A stretch of 64,000 nucleotides of DNA from Ridgeia piscesae (GCA_025642075.2 JAODUO010000123.1:775001-839000), one strand, 5' to 3'. Counted from the stretch's first letter, positions 40,201 through 52,531 are shown. Numbers and translations are program-made. The notes: generated by a model from the letters alone, not told the origin.

Positions 40201-42096
40201 CACAATCGAAACGCCCGCCGGTATTGTAATTGTGTCCGTGCATTGCGTCCACACCCCCGAGTTGCGCCCATACACTCGACCGCTACCGCCGAATCACGCA
40301 AAATAATTAAGTCTGTCCTTTTCAATATCTCCGCCGCTCCATCGCGCTGACAATGGTCGCCGCTAGCGTCTTCCCTGTGGGAAAACGCAGGCGTCTCCCT
40401 CGTCGTCCCCCACGCCTCCCGTAATGAGTAGGAGAGAGGAGCGTGGGAGGGAAGCGCCAGGCGACGGAGGCAGGGAAGGACGAGGTGCGGGTGGATCCCC
40501 GGGGATGCGCGGCGCGGCACGTTTCACGCTACGAGTGTACTATCGTCACGTGAACGGATGTGACGCACAGACGTTGCGGTTGGAGGTGTGTAATTGCTAT
40601 TTGTTTGTAGCGCGACATGTGTATACATAGGTAGATAGATCCATAGAACATTTAATTTTCGCTCAGTAACATTCTTAGTATACACACTATTTCGGTTCAT
40701 TTATGTCCTACGATCTCGAGTATAATTGTGACACGTTCTCGTCTAAAATACATACAGTGATTATCTTCTAAAATACCAACTGTGTGAACTTTTATAATAA
40801 AATATTTAAAGTAAATTTAACTCTAATGTTTTTGCTAAGTGTTTAACTTTACGACATATTCCGAGCTGTGTTTGTGCGAAAAAGTTGTTAGAGCGCAATA
40901 TAACAGTCATGTCACGTGAGTTGCGATTATCTGAATTACGTCACAGTTTAATGTATACGTTTGCGTAAAACGTCACATAATCGACGTGTGGTATGTACTG
41001 GTGGGTATGTGAATGAGTGATGAGTGCATGCGTGCGTGTGTATGTGTGTGTGCGCGTGCATGCGCGTTCGAACATGTGTGTATATGGGTACGTGCGTGCG
41101 TGTTTAAGTAGAGTGAGTGCGTGTGTGTAAGGGTGCGCACGCGTTTTCGTATGTAGTATTTACAGTATCGTGTAATTCGCGCTACTAAGGTATCTACAGT
41201 TTCCCAGGCGCGTCAACTGTAAACACACGCAAGTTTACACACACACGGCGCGCCAAACAAATGACAAACATTTGAGTGCGTACACGCGCACTGCGATCGC
41301 TATAGCGAACCTATACCCATCTCTTCTCAATCCCAGCTGCGACAACCGTCGTGCGGTCATATCACATGACCACACTGGGGCGACACGATCCTATCTCCTC
41401 ACAACATCGTCGTGTGAAGCACAAAAGGCAGATTATCGATAGCGCGCGACCAATCACAGGGGGCGGTATAGATATATAGTCTTACAACAGAGCGAACAGA
41501 GAACTTGTACGACATTCACTGGGGTGACTATCGCACGAAACAACGCTCGCTCAGACGGGCTCAATACAACAAACGCCGGCAAAAACTGACGCAACAATTA
41601 ACGTCATTATCTGCAGCGCGCGGCGTTTTTACCCGCACAATTAGCGAGGGAGGGACTGCGGCTGAGCGCGACCTGCCAACTGACCCCGGCTCCGAATACG
41701 CGCATCGGTTCACTAGATGCCGAGCTCGCTGGCGTCAGGTGCTCCGCGCATCAGGCGCTGTCACGGGGACTGCGCGGGTGAGAACATATCAACCTTCTAC
41801 GGCGACAGCCAACTGCCCTCGCTGGCGTCACGGGGATAAGGTCGCAGGTCGAGGGGTTATTTCGAGGGACTTACATCGGGTTCACCGAGGTCGGTGTCCG
41901 GCCGATCCGCCGATGTTTGCGTCAGCGTCCGTCGGACTAGATCGCGGAGTACTATTTACGTGCGCTGAGTGAGTCAGTCACCAGCGCACGAGGAAGTAAA
42001 CATAGGCGATTAACGAAGGCCATTTGAAGCAGCCGCCATGGCTGTCACTTGTGTGACTGGTGTTTTGTTTTGGTTGAGGCCGTAATATATAATATA
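40201..42096. other. CpG-rich unique DNA, no supported gene
   Basis: 40230-40560 and 41500-41960 are CpG-dense. The plus frame 41505-41972 (155 codons, TTG at its start) is in GC-rich sequence and is unrecognised. 40990-41150 is a degenerate GTGCGTG-rich stretch. No convincing start, splice or domain is seen. Confidence 0.4.
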
Positions 42097-42275
42097 CAGT
42101 CGAGCCACATACTACAGCCACATCACAGTTAAAATCACCCTATGATCTATGATAGTCCGAAATTATTATTATTACAGTATGCGAAATTAGTGTCGCTAAT
42201 GCGGTCACTTCGCTATTCGGGTCACTTTTGCCCAGTTCCATGGGCGACCGTAACAATGCGGTTCCGCTGTCGTAG
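42097..42275 (+). mobile_element. Dispersed repeat family B, plus copy
   Basis: It starts ACAGTCGAGCCACATACTAC and holds GGTCACTTCGCTATTCGGGT, CACTTTTGCCCAG and GGGCGACCG in the same order as the copy at 38139. Both copies contain TGCGAAATT just before this core. Confidence 0.7.
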
Positions 42276-42486
42276 TTCGCAACAAAGACGTATTTTCTGT
42301 TAACTTCGCTGGAAAGTTCGATTAGTTCTAACAAAGAATTGTGACTAATAGTAATTTATCATTAACGTCTCAACAAGAAACAGTGACGGAAGTGTTAGTA
42401 TCAATAATAGTTGTACTATTATTGTAGAACATATTAACCATTGTTAATAAAACAAACAAAAAACAAAACACTATTACATCCTGCAC
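42276..42486. other. Unique AT-rich DNA
   Basis: No recognisable feature. Confidence 0.45.
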
Positions 42487-42526
42487 CTGGACGGTTGACC
42501 GAGAATCTGGACGGTTGACCGAGATG
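42487..42526. repeat. 20-bp tandem duplication
   Basis: CTGGACGGTTGACCGAGAAT is followed directly by a copy ending GATG in place of GAAT. Confidence 0.9.
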
Positions 42527-44426
42527 ACCATTGTGACAGTTGACGTTGTCTATTTATAGGTAGAAATTTGCAACAATAGACGCTGGTGATCGCAGATTAA
42601 TATCGACAGTATTCACAGGCGGATTCACGTGAGGAGGAAGCGGGTTATCTACTCAGAGACAAGCATCGGTTCTCTATTCGACCAGCTGGCGCGATTATGC
42701 GTGGTTTTGTATAATCCAGAAACAAGACTTTTCAATGTGATCCGCAAAACAACCGGACCCACAGAAAAGTTCCGGGACATGACACATTTCCGCAATCTCG
42801 TTCGTTGTCCGTGTCAGAATGTATCTACACAGTGTTGACAACACACGTCTCTGACGAAACACGTCGGACTACAACGAAGCTATCACACGGCGACTTAGAG
42901 GAGATACAATCAAACGCATCTGTGATGCGAAGTCCATAATAGAGACTCAGATGTGTGGTAGAGGTTCGTGTTTCGAGATCACCTGACGGATTGCCAATAT
43001 CTGATCTGTGGTGGGTTGACATACGGAGGGAACTCGTCTGATCTGTTCGACGGGGTCGTACGCGAACGGAAGTACACGTGATACAACGGGGAGAGGATTG
43101 AACATGTGGGTGGGGCGGTATAGATAGTCCACTTGATTGCGGCAAAGACGGAGCGATATGTTTGCACGGTGATATTATAATTATTCTATTTAGGCAGTGT
43201 TGTTTGCGTCCAAGATCGAGTGTATATGTGTGTTTGTGCTTTGGCGGCGTAGTTCATATACCCGTGGACATGGTTCACTGACCCAGTAACGACGTATGGT
43301 CTCACGGCTACAAATGATCGGTGCGGGGTATAACCCAAAACGAACCCTCGATGTACAACATGGATGACACCTTAGATAACGTCAATCAATTTAGCCATGG
43401 GAATAAACATGAATCGATATACTATGGATGACCGCGACATTTGACCCACCAGTATAGGGGTTAATAAGCGCTACATTGCGCGCCTTACTGGAGCCAGGCT
43501 ACATTTATACGGTCTATAGGCGGCCACTTTAACGTTTTCTTCATTTCCTGCTCACATTGATGAGATCTGTTATTGACACTTTCACAGCATGTCTACCCTC
43601 TATTGACTGCAGTGCTGTGAACAATTCGCGCAGTTTTGATACCTCGTATACTCACAAACCACCTTCCATCCTGACACCCCTTCATTTCTGCTTGAACCAC
43701 TCACTATTTGGCTTTGATTGCGTCACCAGGCAAAATGACACCTGTATTAATACGCAAAAATGCACCGACTGACAGCTGTCATAATTTGACAGATCGCTGC
43801 ACAAACACATCAATTTCATTCACTCAACACTGCATAAGTCATCACAAATTCAAACAACCTGCATAATGCTGTTTCTGTCAGGGACTCTGCCGTCGGGGGA
43901 TGGTGGACGGACACCTTAACGTGGTCCTAATTCTACTTATCACGAAAAGGTAAGTTTTGACGTGCGCTGGACTGCTCACTCACAGACGAGTCGCGATAAA
44001 TCAGCAAGCGGTCACACAATCACGCGGCGACCCGACATAATGCCAACCACCTTCGCAGGTGTTCGTCATTATATCGCGGATTGTCAAACGACATCGTTGG
44101 CTGTCAAACGACGGCCACGTCGCTACGACGTCGGCCCGACAGGCGGGAGGAGGTACAGCCGTCTGTCACCCCTCACGGTGCCGGTGGTCGATGGTCGTCT
44201 CGGACGAGGAGCGCCGCTAAATCTCGTCGGCCCATCCATTGTGCCGTACCGCCCGGCGACATCACTCAGCCCCGGCGCTGTCAGCCTCACGAGTACCGCC
44301 CGACCTCCCGTGTGTTGAACCCGCTCAACCTTCGCGTCGACGAGAAGACGAATGAAGCGTGGGTCAAGCCGACGTTGGCGCTATTACACGACATGGTCCG
44401 TGGAATCTGCGTCAGACCATGGTCAG
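42527..44426. other. Unique DNA, no supported gene
   Basis: Frames on the minus strand near 42825-43167 overlap each other in three phases and are not recognised. 44090-44350 is CpG-dense with overlapping plus frames. The word TCTATAGGCGGCCACTTTAA near 43515 resembles family B but is too short to call. Confidence 0.4.
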
Positions 44427-44570
44427 GGCACCATTTCACTAACGTTGTTAAGAGATGTTGCACCTTAAATTTTGATCCTTAACAACGATCTCGAATACAC
44501 GAAACCAGACACGCCAGCGGGACATTGTCATTGGTGTGTCATGGAAATAGTGTCCCCGGTAATATGGCAA
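44427..44570 (-). mobile_element. Dispersed repeat family C, minus copy
   Basis: Read on the minus strand it starts TTGCCATATTACCGGGGACA, holds GACAATGTCCCGCTGGCG and the GTTGTTAAGGATCAAAAT core, and ends AACAACGTTAGTGAAATGG. It is the inverted partner of 35293-35462, about 9 kb away. Confidence 0.8.
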
Positions 44571-45461
44571 TGGATATATAATATATAAGAGCTCTTTGTC
44601 TTAATTAAATGGTCCATGCCGATGTAGACAACGTAAATTATGCTAAACTAATCATTACACAAAATCGTTTGTTAAATTAAATGAGGTTTTTCAAAGCTAA
44701 AATGCGATGTGTACATTGCTGTATAACCGAGGAAACTAGACCTGCGTGCAATTCAATTCGCGCAACCGGAAGTCGCCTACAGAAGTCATTCGCTGAACAC
44801 CGAAAGACCAGGCGTATTATCTCAACCCGGTGGAGTGTTGTTGCCGTGCCGCGTCCGGGTGTATCTCATATACGCGTTGACGAACCCGCGTCAACACACA
44901 CGCGAAAGAACGTAATAACTCGAGCACCGTCGTATCGACGTGATCTTGCGAGTCCGTGCGACTCCGGTCGATGTGACGAGCGGCGATGTGTATCGGCCGT
45001 GTCTCGCCGCGTCAACAGCTGTTCACGTGCAGAAGACGACCGAAGTGGCGACTAACTGTGACGTCGACACTGGCAAAGACTATAGTGCGTCCGTCACTAC
45101 ACACTGAAACAGCACCAGTGAATATCGCGGTTTGCTGCGATGTTTGGAGTGTTTTTCGAGCACTTTGACGTGACACTTGAGGTGGTAGTTGAGTGAACAA
45201 TGAATGTACTACTGCATTAACCTTTTCACTAGGTAGCGATATATAATACTATACACTAGTCACTCGCGATTTCGCACAACGCATCAGTATATAGAAATTC
45301 CAAAGAAATTGACGAGTATCAGATGTGTGTGGATTTTTCTTTAAAAAACGAGATAGGAAATAAAAAATCCACACGAGATGGTCAGTTAAATCGTGTTCCG
45401 TGCGCTGAGAAAGGCTCAAAAACATATACAGATAAATAAATGTATTAATAATTTTAGATAT

Positions 45462-45463
<2 letters not shown>
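44571..45463. other. Unique DNA, no supported gene
   Basis: The plus frame 44681-45055 (124 codons, from ATG) is arginine-rich and unrecognised; it lies in CpG-rich sequence. Nothing else is seen. Confidence 0.4.

Positions 45464-45510
<47 letters not shown>
45464..45510. repeat. (TA)n microsatellite
   Basis: Uninterrupted AT/TA run of about 47 bp. Confidence 0.97.
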
Positions 45511-45514
<4 letters not shown>

Positions 45515-45836
45515 TACAGGACCGGTTATAATGGCCGCCTACGTTCAATCTAACGTGGTCTGACGGACCCAGCGGCGTCGAGGCGGTGCACACTCGGCCG
45601 TCGGGCCTTCAGCTGCGTCCTCGCCACATACCATCTGCCTCGACCACAACTGTCCTCACACGTGCGTCTGTATTCTGAATCTTTAATACGTTCGTTTTCG
45701 AGTAGTAGTTGTACTAGAGGGCGGCAGTCACCGGGGACCCGGGCTCAGAGGCGCTGTTCTCGTCGTGCGAGAATAAATTCGCGACGGGTTATGCAGTGTA
45801 TTATGCACCGAAACAAGGATACGCAACTTTCACACC
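45511..45836. other. Unique CpG-rich DNA
   Basis: It starts with ACCGGTTATAATGGCCGCC, faintly like family B. No gene is seen. Confidence 0.4.
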
Positions 45837-45850
45837 CGTCGCCGTCGCCT

Positions 45851-45930
<80 letters not shown>

Positions 45931-46456
45931 CGTCGGTCGTAGTCGTAGTCGTAGTCGTCTGTATCGTAGTCGTCGTCGTAGTCGTAGTCGTAGTCGTAGT
46001 CGTAGTCGTAGTCGTAGTCGTAGTCGTAGTCGTAGTCGTAGTCGTAGTCGTAGTCGTAGTCGTAGTCGTAGTCGTAGTCGTAGTCGTCGTCGTCGTAGTC
46101 GAGTCGAGTCGTAGTCGTAGTCGTAGTCGTAGTCGTCGTCGTTCGTCTAGTCGTGTCGTTCGTAGTCGTAGTCGTAGTGTCGTAGTCGTAGTCGTAGTCG
46201 TAGTCGTAGTCGTCGTCTAGTCGTGTCGTAGCGTAGTCGTATCGTGTCGTAGCGTATCGTCTCGTCGTCGTTCGTCGTATCGTAGTCTAGTCGTAGTCGT
46301 AGTCGTAGTCGTAGTCGTGTCTTCGGTCGTGTCGTCGTCGTCGTCGTCGTCAATCAGTCAGTCAGTCGTACGGTCAGTCGATCGATCGTCGTCGTCGTCG
46401 AACGAATCAGCGTACAGTCTAGTCGTAGTCGTAGTCTTCGTGCGTTCGATCTATCG

Positions 46457-46492
<36 letters not shown>

Positions 46493-46712
46493 AATCGTAG
46501 CGTGCGTGTCGTAGCGTAGTCTTAATCTAGTCGAGTCGTATCGTGTCGTTATCGTAGTCGTAGTCGTAGTCGTAGTCGTAGTCGTAGTCGTAGTCGTAGT
46601 CGTAATCGTAATCGTAGTCGTAGTCGTAGTCGTAGTCGTAGTCGTAGTCGTAGTCGTAGTCGTAGTCGTAGTCGTAGTCGTAGTCGTAGTCGTAGTCGTC
46701 GTCGTCGTCGTA

Positions 46713-46767
<55 letters not shown>

Positions 46768-46854
46768 GTAGTCGTCGTTGTAATCGTAGTCGTAGTCGTA
46801 GTCGTAGTCGTAGTCGTAGTCGTAGTCGTAGTCGTAGTCGTAGTCGTAGTCGTA

Positions 46855-46943
<89 letters not shown>

Positions 46944-46971
46944 CATCACCACAACAACAACAACAACAACA
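45837..46971. repeat. 1.1-kb GTC-based array: GTCGCC, GTCGTA, GTC, then CAA
   Basis: A GCCGTC block (45837-45931) passes into long GTAGTC blocks (45935-46320 with interruptions; 46550-46700; 46785-46855), broken by pure GTC blocks (46460-46490; 46705-46770; 46885-46941). It closes with CAA (46951-46971). 46080-46540 is an irregular zone with many phase breaks. Arg-Ser, Asp-Tyr and Thr runs in its frames are artefacts. Confidence 0.98.
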
Positions 46972-47990
46972 GCTCCATCAGCCACTACCCCCTCGTGCCC
47001 CGTTGACCATCCGCCCTCCCGTCCTGCGCCGCCGCTTGCACTTGTACCGCCGGCCGCCGCCCGAGGGAGCCTTATCTGGGCGCCGGTCGCCGCGGTTCAG
47101 CGCCTCACCCCTAATTTAGCAGCGACTTTCTCCGATAGCGATCGCCGCGCACTACGCCTCCCGTAATAGAACTGCAGAAACCGAAAAGGCACGCGGTGCA
47201 AAAATGCGCGTAAACCCCCAAATCCTCGCCACGGACGACTGGACGTTCACGCGGCGCGAAGTAGAGTCAACAAAAGCGACTATTTGACTACGACGAATCG
47301 GTCGACCTACTTACCAAGGAGGGGGGGGAGTTATGGCACGCCACGCCGAAGCTGAAAGGCGCATGAAAAACTGGAGAATGTCGCCCGGCGGTGGGTAGCG
47401 GGCGTAAATACCGGCAAAGATTGATGGCGCTACAGAGAGCGGCTCGAGCAACGTACGACGTCTAGTGGCGGCGTCTTGTAATGTTACGTAATTGACGTAC
47501 GTCGGCAGACGCTCCGGGGCTCGGCGCTGCTACTAACAAGCGTAAGCGTAGCGCCCCACGTGTCGTAGCGTAGGTACGTACGCGAGGTTCGGCCGTCTTC
47601 AGATAGCGCGCGCGCATCCTTACGTAAATAACCAGATACACTCTCTTGATCGCCACCAACTGTTTCGACTGCTCCATGAATCCCGTCCCCTCCCCACGAT
47701 CGCGCCCGAGGGCAAGACCAGAACGCGCGGAGACGAAACCAAAGGTGTCGGATTGCACATCAAAGAAGCACGGCGTGCAAAAGTAACCACATCAGTCGTT
47801 TTTCCAACGTCGCTGACGCGTCAACCAGGGATCTGTCTCGTTATGATCCGCGTAGCGAACGTCTGCAAACCTGCCCTTTGAATTACGGCGGCCGCGTTCA
47901 GCAGAGAAACATTTGGCGACTGACGGACGTATGCTGTTGTTGTTTGCGCCGGTTCTCTGTGTCACTCGGGGACACGAATGAAGTGAATAT
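46972..47990. other. CpG-dense unique DNA, no supported gene
   Basis: 46980-47780 is one of the most CpG-rich parts of the window. The minus frame 47462-47758 is unrecognised. The region could be an unmethylated regulatory island. Confidence 0.4.
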
Positions 47991-49620
47991 CCACGCTTGA
48001 CCTTCTCTGGTGCGTTTCCAACTAAGACACGATCTAACTCTCAACCTCCTCTGATACATTTCCAGCCATGACACGATCTAACTCTCAACCTTCTCTGATA
48101 CATTTCCAAGCAAGACACGATCTAACTCTCAACCTTCTCTGATACATTTCCAGCCATGACACGATCTAACTCTCAACCTTCTCTGATACATTTCCAAGCA
48201 AGACACGATCTAACTCTCAACCTCCTCTGATACATTTCCAAGCAAGACACGATCTAACTCTCAACCTCCTCTGATACATTTCCAGCCAAGACACGATCTA
48301 ACTCTCAACCTCCTCTGATACATTTCCAAGCAAGACACGATCTAACTCTCAACCTCCTCTGATACATTTCCAAGCAAGACACGATCTAACTCTCAACCTT
48401 CTCTGATACATTTCCAAGCAAGACACGATCTAACTCTCAACCTCCTCTGATACATTTCCAGCCATGACACGATCTCACTCTCAACCTTCTCTGATACATT
48501 TCCAGCCATGACACGATCTAACTCTCAACCTTCTCTGATACATTTCCAAGCAAGACACGATCTAACTCTCAACCTCTTCTGATACATTTCCAGCCATGAC
48601 ACGATGTAACTCTCAACCTCCTCTGATACATTTCCAAGCAAGACACGATCTAACTCTCAACCTTCTCTGATACATTTCCAAGCAAGACACGATCTAACTC
48701 TCAACCTCCTCTGATACATTTCCAGCCATGACACGATCTAACTCTCAACCTTCTCTGATATATTTCCAAGCAAGACACGATCTAACTCTCAACCTTCTCT
48801 GATACATTTCCAAGCAAGACACGATCTAACTCTCAACCTCCTCTGATACATTTCCAGCCATGACACGATGTAACTCTCAACCTCCTCTGATACATTTCCA
48901 AGCAAGACACGATCTAACTCTCAACCTTCTCTGATACATTTCCAAGCAAGACACGATCTAACTCTCAACCTCCTCTGATACATTTCCAGCCATGACACGA
49001 TCTAACTCTCAACCTTCTCTGATATATTTCCAAGCAAGACACGATCTAACTCTCAACCTTCTCTGATACATTTCCAAGCAAGACACGATCTAACTCTCAA
49101 CCTCCTCTGATACATTTCCAAGCAAGACACGATCTAACTCTCAACCTCCTCTGATACATTTCCAGCCATGACACGATCAAACTCTCAACCTCCTCTGATA
49201 CATTTCCAAGCAAGACACGATCTAACTCTCAACCTCCTCTGATACATTTCCAACCATGACACGATCTAACTCTCAACCTCCTCTGATACATTTCCAAGCA
49301 AGACACGATCTAACTCTCAACCTCCTCTGATACATTTCCAGCCATGACACGATCTAACTCTCAACCTCCTCTGATACATTTCCAAGCAAGACACGATCTA
49401 ACTCTCAACCTCCTCTGATACATTTCCAAGCAAGACACGATCTAACTCTCAACCTCCTCTGATACATTTCCAAGCAAGACACGATCTAACTCTCAACCTC
49501 CTCTGATACATTTCCAAGCAAGACACGATCTAACTCTCAACCTCTTCTGATACATTTCCAAGCAAGACACGATCTAACTCTCAACCATCGTTGGTACATT
49601 TCCAACTTTTCCAAGCGAGA
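47991..49620. repeat. 44-bp minisatellite, about 36 copies
   Basis: The unit starts ACACGATCTAACTCTCAACC, then YTCTCTGATACATTTCCA, and ends either AGCAAG or GCCATG. The length is very constant at 44 bp. The first and last units are diverged. Because 44 is not a multiple of three and stops occur, no protein is encoded. Confidence 0.98.
48601..49129. repeat. 264-bp higher-order duplication within the 44-bp array
   Basis: The rare variant GATGTAACTCTC occurs at 48603 and 48867, and the rare variant GATATATTTCC at 48757 and 49021. Both pairs are exactly 264 bp (six units) apart, and the end types of the intervening units agree, showing that a six-unit block was duplicated. Confidence 0.9.
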
Positions 49621-50196
49621 CACGTTTTCTGGAGTTGGATAAGACACGGCTGTCCACCTGCGGCTGGCAGTCTGACAGTCAGTACAACGTTGCACGCCTT
49701 AACCCGCTATAACGCGCGCCAGACAAAGACAACCCACCGACAAACGGCGAGTTCCTCTGGTGACGTCATGTGTTCTAATCGAACGGATCGCGGCGAAATC
49801 CAAAACGACCAACACAGAGAGGGACGGACGGAGGGACCAACGCGGTGTTTCGTAAGGCTCCTTCCCGGAACGTTGCCCCCTTGGCGCAAGCACGCACGCA
49901 CGCCGACTCAGGTAGTGGGCGCGTGGGCCACGGGAGCCACCCCACGTGGCAGCTCGGGGCAGGAGGCGACCGAGAACATCAACCAAAGAGCGTCACTCCT
50001 GCAACACTCACCGACATCTCCGCCTCGTGGAATGTCGTTACTGCTCGGTTCGGTGGACGGAGGCGGGCAATTGGGTTGAGCAGTTCGACGATGATGCACT
50101 GGTGTGTAATTATGGAACTGATGCCGTGTGTGGTTCCGTAAACACCGGCGTTGTCAACGTTGATCAACGCTGTTTTGATGTTTCCCCCCTATAATG
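49621..50196. other. CpG-rich unique DNA
   Basis: A plus frame 49591-50079 begins inside the minisatellite and continues through GC-rich DNA; other frames are open on the opposite strand over the same bases. No gene is supported. Confidence 0.4.
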
Positions 50197-50197
50197 A

Positions 50198-50233
<36 letters not shown>

Positions 50234-50928
50234 GTGTGCGTGTGCGTGTGCGTGTGCGTGTGCGTGTGCGTGTGCGTGTGCGTGTGCGTGTGCGTGTGCG
50301 TGTGCGTGTGCGTGTGCGTGTGCGTGCGCGTGCGCGTGCGCGTGCGCGTGCGCGTGCGCGTGCGCGTGCGCGTGCGCGTGCGCGTGCGTGTGCGAGCGTG
50401 TGTGTATGCTGTGCGTGCGTGCGTGCGTATACATACATATATTTATACATACATATATACATATATACACACACATAACACACATTCATACATACATATT
50501 TATTATACATACATACATACATACATACATACATACATACATACATACATACATACATACATACATACATACATACATACATACATACGTACGTACGTAC
50601 GATACGTACGTACGTACGTACACGTGCGTCGTACGTACGTACGTACGTACATACATAGATACACACATACGTACATACATACATACATACATACATACAT
50701 ACATACATACATACATACATACATACATACATACATACATACATACATACATACAGACAGACAGACAGGCAGGCAGTGCGTACGTACGTACGTACGTACG
50801 TACATACATAGATACACACATACGTACATACATACATACATACATACATACATACATACATACATACATACATACATACATACATACATACATACATACA
50901 TACATACATACATACATACAGACAGACA

Positions 50929-50966
<38 letters not shown>

Positions 50967-51032
50967 CACGCAGGCACGCAGGCACGCACGCACGCACGCA
51001 CGCACCACGCACGCACGCACGCACGCACCACA

Positions 51033-51100
<68 letters not shown>
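50197..51100. repeat. 900-bp compound array (GT, GTGCGT, GTGCGC, CATA, GTAC, CAGA, CAGG, CACG, CA)
   Basis: Blocks follow in the order GT, GTGCGT (50235-50325), GTGCGC (to about 50385), CATA (from about 50506), GTAC, CATA, CAGA, CAGG, GTAC, CATA, CAGA, CAGG, CACG and CA. Frames of 200-340 codons on both strands are artefacts. Confidence 0.98.
50630..50945. repeat. Duplicated composite block inside the compound array
   Basis: The phrase GTACATACATAGATACACAC occurs at about 50646 and about 50800. Each time it is preceded by a GTAC run and followed by CATA, CAGA and CAGG runs, so a composite block of roughly 160 bp has been copied as a unit. Confidence 0.9.
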
Positions 51101-51101
<1 letters not shown>

Positions 51102-52467
51102 CATACCAATGAAATTACAGCGAAGATGTGATATAAATAAACAACTTTCGCGCTTCATAAAATGCATTATTTGATTACCATACGCCAGTGCCGTTTATGC
51201 GTTTCGACGTCCCGAAAAGACAAGACAAGACAAGACACATTGTGTGTCGTTCAACGTTCTATAAATAAACACATTGTCAACGCTGCGCTATTGTGTTACC
51301 TCCAAGTATACTTAGAATAGATCCGTATAAGAAATTTACGTTGTTGTATGGAAGAAACTCCTGACAACGATTACCTCATAAACAACCTCGGTACTGTCCG
51401 CGCGGTATTCGTCTATGATAGGGTCAATACAATTTGAACTGAGGCGCCGATCACAAAATGTTTGTGAAACACGAACTGTGTTGTCTTCAATTGCACAAAT
51501 GTCTACGGAGATACACCGGTGTAGCCGCCCTTCGTGTAGATCATAAACTACTGATAAAACACACTTTAAGTTTTTATGTACAGAAGCGTGCACAGTGTCA
51601 ACGCTAATGACGCGTGCTGTGTGCCGTAATACGTCTATCTTATAGTACGCCGCGCTCAGATTGTGGCGTTTCCGAGATCCACGCCACGTAGGCAAAAAGC
51701 CGCATCGCGCACGTTTTTCTTGGTCAATACCGCTCATTGCCAAACAGCTGCAAGTTTTCCCCGTGTTTTACACGATTTTCGTTTTATAGAATCATGTCAA
51801 GGACGGCGAACTGTCATGGGTAAACTATTTGCCACATCATGGGCGGTTAAAGCTATGCGCTGGTGATAAATCCGTCGGAATTTAACATCGTATACGCGGT
51901 TCCACGTGTGGTTCTTCTGGAATAAGCGCATTAGAAAACAAACACAACACAAATATACACGCTACCGTCGCAGTCCAGATGTACTCGTATACATTGTTAC
52001 GGAGGTTTCATCGTGAGAAAGGCGAGCGATAGATGTACCGACGCCGAACGAGTGATACGCGTCGACGTAAACACGCGACACAATAGCAGGAATTCGACTT
52101 CGGCGTCAATCGCCGGGGTACACGACTCGTGCTGAAAGGCGGCCGACTTGCGCTCAGTAAATCGGCGAGAGTCACGCTTGCTCTACACGCGAATCGCCGA
52201 GGAGAAAGCACGGGACAGCACCTGTCATAACAATGTCGTATAAGCAGGGCGACGCCGAAGTTGACGGCATGTCCCGACTGTTATTAACACGGCGACTTTA
52301 GGGCCCTCTCGCTGGGTCGTGAGTAGTATTTCTTTTGCGACTGTTATACAGGTATGTCGACTGTCGAAACTGCATTATAAGTACGCTGTGACGACGGGCT
52401 ATTAGTTGGTCCTATACATGTCGTCTCGTGGCGTATTGAAAGATATATGTATGTGGTACTGCTATGG

Positions 52468-52469
<2 letters not shown>
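51101..52469. other. Unique DNA with one unassigned minus frame
   Basis: A minus frame at 51743-51336 (135 codons) is of balanced composition but unrecognised. GACAAGACAAGACAAGACA near 51220 is a small pentanucleotide run. No other feature is seen. Confidence 0.35.

Positions 52470-52531
<62 letters not shown>
52470..52531. repeat. (TA)n microsatellite
   Basis: Uninterrupted TA run of about 62 bp. Confidence 0.98.

Noticed and set aside
39290..40520. Frames of 220-340 codons on both strands
   Set aside because: Translations of tetranucleotide repeats (Gly-Arg-Lys, Pro-Ser-Phe-Leu, Arg-Thr-Asp-Gly patterns).
41505..41972. 155-codon plus frame in CpG-rich DNA
   Set aside because: The TTG start, GC-driven scarcity of stops and lack of any recognisable domain argue against it.
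49591..50079. 162-codon plus frame
   Set aside because: It begins in the 44-bp minisatellite and lies in GC-rich DNA that is open on the other strand as well.
50151..51167. Frames of up to 337 codons on both strands
   Set aside because: Translations of CATA, GTGCGT and CA repeats.
51336..51743. 135-codon minus frame
   Set aside because: Plausible composition but no recognisable family, splice structure or start support.
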